Origin: SKVR01 sp964453995
GTDB taxonomy: Bacteria > Bacteroidota > Bacteroidia > Bacteroidales > UBA7960
Assembly (NCBI GenBank): GCA_964453995.1
Contig: CAYVQC010000010.1
Span: forward strand, 1 to 64,000
DNA length: 64,000 nucleotides
Direction of reading: 5' to 3'
This document shows positions 7,369 to 17,820 of the stretch, in pieces. The translations under genes were made by a program, and so were the position numbers. Below the pieces are notes generated by a model that searched no databases, was not told where the DNA came from, and saw only the letters and a program-made list of their open reading frames with translations. Position 1 is the stretch's first letter; every line of letters begins with the position of its first letter.

Positions 7369-10300
7369 ATGGAGAAAAAATTTACTATATCAACAACTTT
7401 TAGTTCCAAGCTTTTAGGAATACTTTTCAGTATCCTTCTTATCCTAACGCACCAGAATAGCCAGGCTCAAACCGGACCCGGAGGCGTTGGGAATGCAGGT
7501 GGAACAGAAGGTCAGCCCGCCAATTCCTTGTGGTTGGATGCAACTACAATAGAACTGCTGGACGGAGAGAGAGTGCCTGGCTGGCAAGACAGATCGGGCA
7601 ACGATTCTCATGCAACTCAGGAAGCAATGGAAAGGCAGCCTGTATTTGTTCAGGGTGGCGCTTTTAACATTTCCCAGCCAGTGGTTAGGTTTACCAGGAA
7701 TGACGATAGCTTTTTAAATTATTCGGGCAATACCATTGTTGAAACAGACTATACAATTTTTATAGTAGCGGCAAATCGCACAGGTGGTAATCAATGGGTT
7801 ATGGGGGGCAGTGGTACGGGAGACAACAATAACCTTCATTTTGGCTGGAACAGCAATACGGTATATAAGTATCATCATTATGGTAATGACTACCCGAATA
7901 TAGATCTACTGCCAGGTGTCCCGGGCACAGGTATTGAAAGCTTCGGAATTATGACACTGGTAAATGAAACCAGCCTGTCCGACCGATCCCTATACCAAAA
8001 TAACAGTAACCTAAACATTACGAATTCAGGCTCATCCACTGCATTTATCAACAATTGGGAGGGAGCAGGCTTAGGCGGATACCCCCGCTCGGGATATAGC
8101 AATATTGACGTCGCCGAAGTGATTTTTTATCGATCTGCTCTTAATCAGGCACAAATACAAATCGTAAATCAATACCTGAACATAAAATATGGTATCTCTA
8201 TTGAAAATGACCACTATTCCCCTCTTTCATCCTATCAGTTGGATGTTGCCGGAATAGGTCGTGGCAATGATGGTACTCATTCAAATGCTTCTTCCGCAGG
8301 CTTTTACCTCTCAACATTATCAGGAGGATTGACCACCGGGAATTATGTTTTTACTTCCCATAACGGGGCTGCCAATTCCCCGGCAGATTTTACTATCGCA
8401 GACCTGCCTTTCAGCGTAGAATCGCGATACAATCGCATTTGGTACCTTGATAATATTAACAATACAGCCGAAGCTCAGCTGTCTTTTGATATTTCTCAAA
8501 GTGTGGAGAATGGTGAATATCCAGGAGTGCATGAAAACTATGTATTATTATACCGCAGTGGCACATCAGGTAATTTTAGCATTGTAAAGGCATCGCAAGG
8601 CATCAAAGAAGGCACCAAAGTATACTTCAACCTTTCTGGTGTTTCCGAACTGATGGACGGTTATTATACACTGGGAACCACCAATGAACAAGATAGCCCC
8701 CTGGAAGGAAAACCCGGACAAACCTGGTTTTCGCTAATGAGTGGAGATTGGGATAACTGGGAAACATGGACACTGGATCCGGCTGGAGCCATTTCTTATA
8801 ACCCCCAGCAACTCACACCTTCAACATCACCCTCTGCTCCTAAAGATAAAGTAGTAATACTAAACGGTAAAACTGTAAACATAGCCACTAATGCAAAGCA
8901 AAATGCTTCCATTACGGTTAACGGGCGACTCAATATCAATACTACAACCAATCATCAATTTGCCGAAATAAAAGGTAACGGTCGTATTTTTCTTAAAGGC
9001 GACCATTTCCCCCAGGGAGATGCATACCATTTTTTCACTCCCGGTCAAGGTCAGGGTACCGTAGTTTACCAGGGTGGTGGGTATGAATTGCTTGAATCCA
9101 GGACTTTCTATAATGTGGAGATCGATCTTGATCAACCATCTGATATCATCAACCTTGTAAATGATTATACCATTAAAGGCAATCTGCACATAAAAAAAGG
9201 TGCATTTACCATCAACAACAATGTATCTGCCAATATCATCAACCTGCATGTAAATAATAATGTAATAATAGAACAGCAAGGCAGTATTTTAACAGGAGAA
9301 GGAGATACCAGGGCTCCCTACCAGATCGGAAACAGAATGCCTGAAAATGACAACAAGTTTTACCACAGCATATTCCATCAATTCCATATTGGCGGGGACC
9401 TTGTGAATAACGGGTTAATTAAGCTTACCAACCAACAGGCCCCGGTATACAACAGATTCCCCCTGAATGGTGCGGTTACTACCGTTTTCACCAATGCTGC
9501 AAACAATACTGCAACCCTTAATGGCATTAGTCATTTCTACAACCTGCTAATAGATAAGGGCGAAGACAAGACCTACATGCTGGAAATTATATCAGCTGAG
9601 CCGGAAAACTTTGTTTTATTCGGGGCCAACAATGTCGGACGTAATAACCCCGGTTGGTCAGGTCTTACTGCTGAAAACCCCCAGGTGCGTAAAGCCCTGT
9701 GGATCAAAGCTGGAACACTGAAACTATCAGGCAAAATGCATATTCCAACCCTTTCTGAAGGGGGAAGTGAAGGTGGTAATGGAGACTATGCCATTGGACA
9801 AAACGCCAGACTATGGATCGCTTCACCTGAGGTAACTGTTTATTCAACCGCAAGTGAACAGAACCATATTGCTGGCTTTGAAGATGCCGTGAATACCGGT
9901 ATTTCAACCGGAGGGAGCAATCAGGCCCTTTCTGTTTTTGGTGAATTCAGGATCACCCATGGATTCTTTGGCACCAGAAACAGTGCTGGCTTCATTTTTT
10001 GGTCGCATACGAATGCCCAGGTTAAAATTGATGGTGGAAGAGTAAATGTAAGCCAGGTAAGGAGTGCCGGAAGCGGGCAGGGGATGGCATCATATACACA
10101 AACCGGCGGATTGGTAATTGTGAGAGGAAGAACAGAACCGGGCGAAGTTAACAACAGCTATCCCATATTTGGCTTTGATAGCGAAAACGGTGTATTCAGC
10201 ATGTCGGGGGGAGAAATCCTTTTCCACGACAGAACATCAGGAAACGGATCCAATAATGGTTTTTACATACCTTCAAAAGAAGGAAATTATTCTGTTTCAG

Positions 10301-13300
10301 GCGGAAAGATCACCGTTGACATTGAGGGAGGCAGAAACTTTTCGGTTCTTTCCAATGCACCCATTTTTGATCTGGAAATCAAAAGACTCAGCGGAAGTGG
10401 TAATGCCACTGTAAGCTTGTCAAAAGATCTGCGCATTATCAATGATTTGATAATCAACAACAATACAATCCTTTCAGCACAAAATACAGCCGGAGATGTC
10501 TTCGATCTTTATGTAGGGAGATATTTCGATCTGAAAGACGGTGGACAGTACGAAGCACATAGCAACACCACACACTTTAATTTAAGTCAGCCCACCAGAA
10601 TTTATGTACGCAATACAACCAATACAGAAGAACTTGTATTCAACAATATAAACATCATCAAAGATCAGTCCTGGGATCCGTCTGTTTTCAGAAGCGTAGA
10701 AGTGCACAGCAGTGGTCGGGCAAATAACAATCCGCCCATAACAGTTCATGGCACGTTAGGGATTGAACGTGGTCAGCTGGATCTGAGAACATTTACCTTT
10801 TCGGTGAAAGGTGATGTTGAAATCACTGATGGAAGGATCTTTTCATCAAACAGCTCCAATCCAGGTCGCTTGCTCATCAACGGATCTGTTAGCCAAACCC
10901 TCAGGGGACCCATAACCAGGCAATCAGACTTTGGTACCGTTGAACTGAATAATGCTCAGGGAGCCAATCTGGGTTCTCATATTAACGTTACAGATTTTCA
11001 TCTTACTTCAGGTATAATGAATCTTGGCGTCTATAACCTTAGCATTTTGGGCGAGCTTTTCTCTACAACAGGATTTGATCATGAGCATATGTTCCAGACC
11101 GAAGGAAATGCTTCCGATGGTGGCCTCAGCATTAGGATAAGCCAAAACAGCACCTATCTTTTCCCGATCGGCACCAACAGCAAAGGAAATGTAAGGTATA
11201 CTCCGCTGCTGGCCTCCTTCAACGATGTAATAACTTCCGGGCTGGTAACCCTTAGTGTTGCCGATCATGCACTTGCAAGTCTCGACCTCGGCAACAATGA
11301 CGCACTAAGTTATTACTGGCGCATACGCCATTCAGGTTTTGGGGAAGATCTCCCTACAATTGCCAGCTATGTTTTCACCTGTAGTCTTTCCGATTACCCC
11401 GGTTCAAATCCCTGGGGTGGAAATTGGCGCCCCGGAAAAGTTGTAGATATATCTAGATCAAGCGAAGATGGTAATAATCTTTCAGGAGCTGACATTACAT
11501 TTAATTCAGGCTTCAAATTGGAGGAAGGTTCTTATACAGCGGCAGAAAAGAATGCTTTTACTGGAAACCTCAGGGTTTTCTATAGCAGAGGTGGACAAGA
11601 GTTAAAAAATTGGAGCAGTAGATCTACCTGGTCGTATGAGGGCCATGACGGAGCGCAGGTGCCGAGAGGCGATCAGCACAGGCCCGGCCCCGGTGATATT
11701 GCCATTATAGGTTTCAACCCCAATGGCGACAATCAGTACCATTGGATCACTATGAATGAGAACAACATTGAAGTGGCAGAAATAAGATTTTCAGGTGATG
11801 GCACAACCTGGAATCCCAGGTTATATATTGAGGCCGGTCATTTTCAAAACCTGGGCAAAGTCTCTGGCAGAGGAGATATCAGACTCTATGTAGAACCCGA
11901 CAGTATTCCTGTAATCCGTGGCGACCTGGGTGATTTCCTTGAAGGAGAGCACAACTATTTCGCCTATCATCTTGATAGAAATGGCCATGTAAATATTCCT
12001 TCAAATATCAATTTATATCCAAATCTGAGAATCGAATCCACTAGGGGTGGCCTGGGAAACAGAACCATTAGTTTTGAAGCAGACATTCACGTAAACAGAA
12101 ATATGGTGGTTGATGGCAACTCAAATTTGATTATACATAATGGCGAGTACGGTAACATTACCGTTGGCAATAACCTTGCTATCGGAGGCTACCAGTCAGG
12201 CAGACTGCAATTTCCAACCTCTGGTTCGGGCAAAACAATAACAGTACATGGAGATCTTCGCATAAGGGATGCCAGCAACAATAGCATTGAAGTATTGAAC
12301 AATATCCCCAACGGTCTGGTCCATAAGCTTCAGGTTGGTGGTAATATTTCCCAGGATGATGGTAGCATTTCCCTGTTTACCAATAACATTGATGGCAATA
12401 ATGTGGAACTCGAACTCATTGGAAATACAAGCGCAGAATATACAAGGACTTCTGGAAATGAAGCGAGTTTATACCGGCTGATCATGAATAAAAATGCTAC
12501 AGGACTGGTAACATTCAACTTTTTAAATTCATTTGCACTGAACGGAACTACCGACGGCGATAAAAAGGCGCTTGAGCTGGTCAGCGGAAGGCTGGGCCTG
12601 AGGGACCCAGGCATTGATATTATGCTTACCTCAGGTGGCACAGATTTTAAAATTCCGGCAGAAAGTGAACTCTGGCTGGGATCAAACAGCACCGTAAGAG
12701 CAAGCGGAAGCAATACAGGGATTTGGTTGGATGGCAAATTCACGCTGGGGCACGGCACAGAAGCACTCATTAATGAAGGAAACAATAATTACATTGAATA
12801 TACCGCATCGGGAAGAGCAGAAATCGATATCAACTCCGGAAATGCTGTTTTGCTTGTTGGTTCTCAGATACGTCGTTCCACCCAAACAGAAGAAGGTATC
12901 CTGACCTTCAGTCTTCGTGATGCCACCTCATCGGTAACCATTGGCACCCAATCCGGACAAATACCGGAAAATAACCGGGGCGTTTTTGAAATTCTAAATG
13001 CTGGTAGCCATTTTGAAATGGTTGACAATGCAACAATTACAATTGCCAATGCACAAAACAATCCGGCATTTCCGTCCGTATATCTCAATCCTGCGGGTAA
13101 TTCTCTTGGGGCGGGTAGTATGATACAGTTTGGAGACCAAACATATACCAACCAAAACCAGGTTATCGGACTTTTCTCTAACATTCCTTTGCGTAACATT
13201 AATCTTTTCAATCATAACAACAGTAACCCAACCCTGGAGTTATGGTACAAAGGGGTAGAGATCGGCGAAGATTTGCTAATAACCGCCGGCACCACATTCA

Positions 13301-16224
13301 TGGCCAACAGCTGGGATGTTATCATTAAAGGAAACTGGAACAATGCAGGAAACTATACCAGTGGCAACAACACGACTATTTTCTCCGGAGATAGTTATCA
13401 AACTATTACAGGTGAAACAGCATTCTGGAAATTATTAAAAACCTCAACAGTTGCTCTGGATGTTCAGAACAATATATCAGTCGATAATGATCTGACACTA
13501 CAGGCAGGCAGCATAAATGACAACGGTAATAATATAACGGTAAAAGGACATATAGAAAATCATGGCACCCATAACTGGGGCAACTCGGGCGATGGGATCA
13601 TCCTGGCAGGCGACTATCAGCAGAACATGACCAGTTCAGGGGAGTGGGGTAAGATCACCATTAATAATCCGCATGGAGTGTTGGTAGAAACTTCAAACCA
13701 CCAGATCATTGTAAATGATGCTGTAAAGTTGGTAAATGGAGTTTTTGATATTGGCCGTAACATGCTATTGCTTAAAGAAAATGCTGTATTCATTGAAGGC
13801 AATACATACTCCGAAACCAATATGGTGCAATCCAACCTGTCTTTTACCGATAATGGGATCAGGAAGATATTCCCCAATGGTTTTACAGGAGGCTTTGTTT
13901 ATCCTATTGGCTCCATGATGAAATATACGCCTGTTATCCTCAACAATATCTCAACCAGCGCCGGTAGTCTCAGGGTTAAGGCAGCCAATGAAATGCATCC
14001 GAGCATTATTGAAGATGGTGATGCCTGTATGGAAAATACCCTCAATGCACTCAAATACCACTGGACACTGGAAGCTGCTGACGGGCTTCATAATTTCAGC
14101 GCTGACATAGATATGCAGTTCTACAGGGAAGACGCCCTGTTTACACCACCCAATGAGCTTTCCGACTATATCGCCGCAAGGCTGATCATGGGATCTGACG
14201 AGTGGAATAAATTTGACCATGAAAGCTTTGACCATAATGCCAATCTTATCAGGTTCCAGTTCTTATCTGCCGATGCATCGGCCATCAACGGCGACTATAC
14301 CGCCGGTGTAAGAATTGATTGTGGCGACGCCATACCTGACAATATTCCTGTGTACATTTCAGTGAACTCAGGAAACTGGAGCGACCCGCTCAACTGGGCC
14401 ATCTACAATACAGAAACTGAAAGTATTGGTGAACCCGGGATAAACATCCCTACCGGAGGACCAAGAGGAGTTATCGCTATTATTGACAACGATGATGTGA
14501 TTGTAATGGACCAGAATTTTATCAACAATTACAAAACCGTGATCAATGGTGTTCTTGATGTGAATACTTCTTATGCCCAAAGGATTGGAATTGTAGATGG
14601 TGATGGAGAATTGTTTATTCAAAGGGGTGATCTCCCGGCAGCAGTGTATGATTTCTTCATTCAAAAAAGCGGCAGTACCTTCCACTTTGGAGGTGCAGGA
14701 GACTATGATGTACTAAACCAGCTACCCCTGGTAAACAATGTAAAGTTTTCCGGAACCGGCCAGAGACGATTGCCCAATCTGGATTGCATCATCAGGGGCA
14801 CACTTGAAATAGAGGGTGATAACAACCTTTTTATTATCAACGAACACAATCGCCAATATCAGGTTACCGGGGATCTGATTTTTAACGGAGGTAACTTTTT
14901 GGCAGGCATAGAAGATGCCAGTATCATTCTTAATGGGGAAACCAGACAAACAATTGGTGGAAACACTCCATTCACAGATTCCAATAGCTTCTGGAATCTT
15001 GAGATTAATAATTCCCAGGATGTTGTTGTTGATAATCCTGTTGCGGTAAAAAACAATTTAACCCTTACACAGGGCATACTTAACACCCAAAGTAATCTGT
15101 TGAGTATTACCAGTACATCTGCAGATGCTATTCTCAATTATTCGGAAAACAGCTATGTAGCAGGCCCCATATCCAGAAATCTTTCCGGGCTTATGCAGGA
15201 ATATGTGTTTCCGGTTGGAAATACCCAAAGATACAGACCATCCTCAGTATATACCATCAACTTTGCTGTAAACCAGCCCTGGGTAATGCAATATTTTGGT
15301 CAGAACCCTGCAAATGCAGGAATGGATAATTACCAAATCAATACCGGTCTTGAAAGTGTTAACAACATCGAGTACTGGGGCATTGAAGGTCCTTCTTCCG
15401 GAGAAGCCCAGGTACAGATTAGCTGGGGCCTTGGAAGTGGTGTTCCTGAAGTAGAACCCAACTTACTGGAAACATATATCTCTGTGGCAAACTGGGATGG
15501 TGGTATTTGGAATAACCTGGGGCAATCTACTGCCAACGCCTACGGTGACGGAACAGGCAATGTTATGTCTTTGTCTACCCTGGCATTCATTGAAAAATCA
15601 GGAATGAAATATATCACCACTGCTTCTACAAATACAGAGATTCTTCCCCTGCCCATTGAACTCCTGTACTTCACTGCAAAAGCAGAAGAAAAGCTTGTTG
15701 AATTAGAATGGGCCACAGCTGCTGAGATCAATAATAGTTTCTTTACGATAGAACGTAGCCAGGATGGAATAGAATACGAAACAATTGCCATAATACAAAG
15801 CAATGCTCCCAATGGCTTTAGCAACCAGGTATTACACTACAATAGTGTTGATGAAAATCCTGAATATGGCCTTAGTTACTATCGACTTAAGCAGACCGAT
15901 TTTGACGGCAGCTACGCCTATAGCAAACCTGTGAGTGTTTACTTTGGAAGCCTTCAGGATGAACCGGGCCTTTTGGTGTATCCTAATCCCAACAAGGGGC
16001 ATTCTTTCAGAATGTTGCTTAACGGGTTACCGGCAAATGAAACCCTTGATGTGATCGTTACCGACATGGTGGGCCGTAATGTTTATTCGAACCGTATGCA
16101 TACCGATTTCAATGGAAATCTTGCTGCATTCATCGTTCCACAGGGCAGGCTCAAACAAGGAGTTTACATGGTGATTGTGAAAGGAAAGTCACAAAGCCAT
16201 TCATCAAGACTTGTTGTAAAATAA
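7369..16224 (+). CDS. Giant secreted surface protein with T9SS sorting tail
   Basis: This 2951-residue protein has a signal peptide (hydrophobic FSSKLLGILFSILLIL, cleavage after about SQAQ). A LamG/concanavalin-like domain follows (about 45-275; SLWLDATTIELLDG, GWQDRSGNDSHATQ), then a conserved Bacteroidota module resembling DUF8202 (about 285-440; YQLDVAGIGRGNDGTHS). A very long middle part is rich in short repeats of the kind GNLHIKKGAFTINNN and VKGDVEITDGRIFS, suggesting a long parallel beta-helix or fibre. The C-terminus has a fibronectin-like segment (about 2765-2860; LPIELLYFTAKAEEKLVELE). The last domain is a Por/T9SS type A sorting tail (LLVYPNPNKG ... GVYMVIVKG ... RLVVK). It should be exported and anchored at the surface as an adhesin or matrix protein. 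No enzymatic domain is visible. It stands alone between a structured leader and a strong terminator. Confidence 0.9.
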   Translation: MEKKFTISTTFSSKLLGILFSILLILTHQNSQAQTGPGGVGNAGGTEGQPANSLWLDATTIELLDGERVPGWQDRSGNDSHATQEAMERQPVFVQGGAFNISQPVVRFTRNDDSFLNYSGNTIVETDYTIFIVAANRTGGNQWVMGGSGTGDNNNLHFGWNSNTVYKYHHYGNDYPNIDLLPGVPGTGIESFGIMTLVNETSLSDRSLYQNNSNLNITNSGSSTAFINNWEGAGLGGYPRSGYSNIDVAEVIFYRSALNQAQIQIVNQYLNIKYGISIENDHYSPLSSYQLDVAGIGRGNDGTHSNASSAGFYLSTLSGGLTTGNYVFTSHNGAANSPADFTIADLPFSVESRYNRIWYLDNINNTAEAQLSFDISQSVENGEYPGVHENYVLLYRSGTSGNFSIVKASQGIKEGTKVYFNLSGVSELMDGYYTLGTTNEQDSPLEGKPGQTWFSLMSGDWDNWETWTLDPAGAISYNPQQLTPSTSPSAPKDKVVILNGKTVNIATNAKQNASITVNGRLNINTTTNHQFAEIKGNGRIFLKGDHFPQGDAYHFFTPGQGQGTVVYQGGGYELLESRTFYNVEIDLDQPSDIINLVNDYTIKGNLHIKKGAFTINNNVSANIINLHVNNNVIIEQQGSILTGEGDTRAPYQIGNRMPENDNKFYHSIFHQFHIGGDLVNNGLIKLTNQQAPVYNRFPLNGAVTTVFTNAANNTATLNGISHFYNLLIDKGEDKTYMLEIISAEPENFVLFGANNVGRNNPGWSGLTAENPQVRKALWIKAGTLKLSGKMHIPTLSEGGSEGGNGDYAIGQNARLWIASPEVTVYSTASEQNHIAGFEDAVNTGISTGGSNQALSVFGEFRITHGFFGTRNSAGFIFWSHTNAQVKIDGGRVNVSQVRSAGSGQGMASYTQTGGLVIVRGRTEPGEVNNSYPIFGFDSENGVFSMSGGEILFHDRTSGNGSNNGFYIPSKEGNYSVSGGKITVDIEGGRNFSVLSNAPIFDLEIKRLSGSGNATVSLSKDLRIINDLIINNNTILSAQNTAGDVFDLYVGRYFDLKDGGQYEAHSNTTHFNLSQPTRIYVRNTTNTEELVFNNINIIKDQSWDPSVFRSVEVHSSGRANNNPPITVHGTLGIERGQLDLRTFTFSVKGDVEITDGRIFSSNSSNPGRLLINGSVSQTLRGPITRQSDFGTVELNNAQGANLGSHINVTDFHLTSGIMNLGVYNLSILGELFSTTGFDHEHMFQTEGNASDGGLSIRISQNSTYLFPIGTNSKGNVRYTPLLASFNDVITSGLVTLSVADHALASLDLGNNDALSYYWRIRHSGFGEDLPTIASYVFTCSLSDYPGSNPWGGNWRPGKVVDISRSSEDGNNLSGADITFNSGFKLEEGSYTAAEKNAFTGNLRVFYSRGGQELKNWSSRSTWSYEGHDGAQVPRGDQHRPGPGDIAIIGFNPNGDNQYHWITMNENNIEVAEIRFSGDGTTWNPRLYIEAGHFQNLGKVSGRGDIRLYVEPDSIPVIRGDLGDFLEGEHNYFAYHLDRNGHVNIPSNINLYPNLRIESTRGGLGNRTISFEADIHVNRNMVVDGNSNLIIHNGEYGNITVGNNLAIGGYQSGRLQFPTSGSGKTITVHGDLRIRDASNNSIEVLNNIPNGLVHKLQVGGNISQDDGSISLFTNNIDGNNVELELIGNTSAEYTRTSGNEASLYRLIMNKNATGLVTFNFLNSFALNGTTDGDKKALELVSGRLGLRDPGIDIMLTSGGTDFKIPAESELWLGSNSTVRASGSNTGIWLDGKFTLGHGTEALINEGNNNYIEYTASGRAEIDINSGNAVLLVGSQIRRSTQTEEGILTFSLRDATSSVTIGTQSGQIPENNRGVFEILNAGSHFEMVDNATITIANAQNNPAFPSVYLNPAGNSLGAGSMIQFGDQTYTNQNQVIGLFSNIPLRNINLFNHNNSNPTLELWYKGVEIGEDLLITAGTTFMANSWDVIIKGNWNNAGNYTSGNNTTIFSGDSYQTITGETAFWKLLKTSTVALDVQNNISVDNDLTLQAGSINDNGNNITVKGHIENHGTHNWGNSGDGIILAGDYQQNMTSSGEWGKITINNPHGVLVETSNHQIIVNDAVKLVNGVFDIGRNMLLLKENAVFIEGNTYSETNMVQSNLSFTDNGIRKIFPNGFTGGFVYPIGSMMKYTPVILNNISTSAGSLRVKAANEMHPSIIEDGDACMENTLNALKYHWTLEAADGLHNFSADIDMQFYREDALFTPPNELSDYIAARLIMGSDEWNKFDHESFDHNANLIRFQFLSADASAINGDYTAGVRIDCGDAIPDNIPVYISVNSGNWSDPLNWAIYNTETESIGEPGINIPTGGPRGVIAIIDNDDVIVMDQNFINNYKTVINGVLDVNTSYAQRIGIVDGDGELFIQRGDLPAAVYDFFIQKSGSTFHFGGAGDYDVLNQLPLVNNVKFSGTGQRRLPNLDCIIRGTLEIEGDNNLFIINEHNRQYQVTGDLIFNGGNFLAGIEDASIILNGETRQTIGGNTPFTDSNSFWNLEINNSQDVVVDNPVAVKNNLTLTQGILNTQSNLLSITSTSADAILNYSENSYVAGPISRNLSGLMQEYVFPVGNTQRYRPSSVYTINFAVNQPWVMQYFGQNPANAGMDNYQINTGLESVNNIEYWGIEGPSSGEAQVQISWGLGSGVPEVEPNLLETYISVANWDGGIWNNLGQSTANAYGDGTGNVMSLSTLAFIEKSGMKYITTASTNTEILPLPIELLYFTAKAEEKLVELEWATAAEINNSFFTIERSQDGIEYETIAIIQSNAPNGFSNQVLHYNSVDENPEYGLSYYRLKQTDFDGSYAYSKPVSVYFGSLQDEPGLLVYPNPNKGHSFRMLLNGLPANETLDVIVTDMVGRNVYSNRMHTDFNGNLAAFIVPQGRLKQGVYMVIVKGKSQSHSSRLVVK

Positions 16225-16266
16225 CAGAATAATAATTTTCCCTGATTTCCTTTTCCCTTTTCCCAA

Positions 16267-16294
16267 AACCTGGAGCGATCGCTCCAGGTTTTTT
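16267..16294 (+). terminator. Strong terminator after the giant secreted protein
   Basis: AACCTGGAGC and GCTCCAGGTT flank GATC as a perfect 24-bp palindrome (16267-16290), followed by TTTT. It lies 43 bp after the stop. The rest of the gap to the next gene (16295-16551) shows nothing clear. Confidence 0.85.
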
Positions 16295-16551
16295 GGTTTG
16301 AACTCAGTTAAATTTATGTATTCCCCAACCCAGAGAACTCCATCGTGAAAAATAACAGTTGAATACCGGAACAGGTGTAACAACCTGTGAATAATAATTC
16401 ACAAAACCGAAGGTTTGATAAGAACACACAAACCACCAAAATACATCATAAACAACTGATTTACTGACGCTAAAAAATACGTGGATTGACTTTCTGTTCC
16501 TGTGGCACAATTCTTCTATTACCTGCAGCGTAACATAAAAAATAATCAGCT

Positions 16552-17436
16552 ATGAAAAGAATCATCAAAATAACATTATTCCTCCTGATTGGAACAGTAC
16601 TGGTTTCATGCAACCAGAAACAGCTGCAGCAACAGGAAGAAGAAATCGCCAGGTTGACTCAGGAAAAAGAAATACTTGAGCAGACGGCGCAGGAGCAGGA
16701 ACAAAATCTTAACGAGTTTTTCGAATCCATGGGAAAAATTCGTGAAAACCTTACTGAGATCAAACTCAGACAAAACCTCATTTCAGAAGAAACCCGCGAT
16801 AAAGATAATTTGGGTGAAGATGTAAGAGGACAAATTGAATCAGACCTCGCTGCCATTAATGATCTTATGGAAGACAACCGTCGTCGGCTGGCTCAACTCA
16901 ACCGTCAACTGAAAGAATCAAATGTAAAAATTGGCGAATTTGAGAATCTTGTAACACAGCTTAAAAAAGACGTGGAAGATCGTAACGTGGAAATTGCACT
17001 CCTGCAGGATAACATGGAACAGCTTAATATTCGCAATGAAGAACTCAATGCCTCCGTTGACCAACTGGAAGAAGAAAACCAGCAGAATCTGCAGGAAATT
17101 GAGCAAAAGACAGAGCGGATGAATACAGCATATTATGTTTTTGGAACCAAAAATGAATTGCGCGAAAGCGAAATCATTGACCTGGAAGGTGGTCTTTTGG
17201 GCCTGGGTCGCACCACAGTGGTAAAATCTGATCTCGACACAGAAAAGTTCAACAGGGTAGATATTTCTCAACTCGACAAAGTTTACATCCCCGGTGAGAA
17301 CCCTAACCTGCTCAGCCTCCACCCTGCCGATAGCTACGTTGTGGAAACCAATGGCGACGGCAATTCAATGATCTTCATCCAGGATCCTGACCAATTCTGG
17401 AGCAATACCCGTTACCTTGTAGTAACCATTGAATAA
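16552..17436 (+). CDS. Coiled-coil outer lipoprotein, Cbp1-like (collagen-binding adhesin family)
   Basis: This 294-residue lipoprotein has a lipobox LLIGTVLVSC (Cys20). A long coiled coil fills residues 25-190 (QQEEEIARLTQEKEILEQ and later LNIRNEELNASVDQLEEE). A conserved C-terminal domain follows (about 193-294; AYYVFGTKNELRESEIID, GGLLGLGR, HPADSYVVE, DPDQFWSNTRYLVVTIE). This C-terminal pattern is, from memory, the hallmark of Bacteroidota proteins annotated as Cbp1-family collagen-binding glycoprotein adhesins. Collagen binding in this organism is not implied. A structural role at the envelope is as likely. It is a single-gene unit with its own strong terminator. Confidence 0.75.
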   Translation: MKRIIKITLFLLIGTVLVSCNQKQLQQQEEEIARLTQEKEILEQTAQEQEQNLNEFFESMGKIRENLTEIKLRQNLISEETRDKDNLGEDVRGQIESDLAAINDLMEDNRRRLAQLNRQLKESNVKIGEFENLVTQLKKDVEDRNVEIALLQDNMEQLNIRNEELNASVDQLEEENQQNLQEIEQKTERMNTAYYVFGTKNELRESEIIDLEGGLLGLGRTTVVKSDLDTEKFNRVDISQLDKVYIPGENPNLLSLHPADSYVVETNGDGNSMIFIQDPDQFWSNTRYLVVTIE

Positions 17437-17464
17437 CCCCTTGTAGATTTTATATTCTCCTTGA

Positions 17465-17493
17465 CTGCCCGGCAATCCGGGCAGTTTTTTTTT
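17465..17493 (+). terminator. Rho-independent terminator
   Basis: CTGCCCGG (17465-17472) pairs with CCGGGCAG (17477-17484) around a CAAT loop and is followed by nine T residues. It ends the lipoprotein transcript. Confidence 0.9.
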
Positions 17494-17572
17494 ACCAGGC
17501 AGCACCCTTGTAGTAGATTAGAAAACAGGGGATAGCAATATACGAAGAGATATAATGCCAGCAATGATTTAC

Positions 17573-17604
17573 CGGGCATCACGGACCAACGAGCGTGATG
17601 CCCG
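17573..17604. repeat. Perfect 11-bp inverted repeat
   Basis: CGGGCATCACG (17573-17583) and CGTGATGCCCG (17594-17604) are separated by 10 bp, about 215 bp before the response-regulator gene. There is no U-tract on either side, so an operator or mRNA structure is as likely as a terminator. Confidence 0.5.
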
Positions 17605-17808
17605 TTTATGCTTCTGATAAACCCCGACATTGACGTGCCGGTTGAAACCCGTAATGGAATTCCCCCTAATGACGACTACCACAAAGTTGCGAAAATTTTA
17701 ACCGTCACCAAGCTTCAAAATGTATTACCACCACAGGGTTTACAAATATTAAAACTATATTTGTATTGATGGTAATCTGCCCTATAGCCAGTATTGCCAA
17801 TCATTTGT

Positions 17809-17816
17809 TAACTTTG
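17809..17816 (+). promoter_or_regulatory. Candidate -7 box immediately before the response-regulator gene
   Basis: TAACTTTG matches TAnnTTTG and ends only 4 bp before the ATG at 17821. If used, the mRNA would be leaderless or nearly so. No -33 TTG is seen at the right distance. Confidence 0.3.
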
Positions 17817-17820
17817 TGCT

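Noticed and set aside
16267..16290. Regulatory palindrome containing GCGATCGC
   Set aside because: Position right after the stop and the following T residues make it a plain terminator.
17573..17604. Rho-independent terminator at the 11-bp inverted repeat
   Set aside because: No T-run follows on either strand, and the lipoprotein gene already has a strong terminator at 17465.
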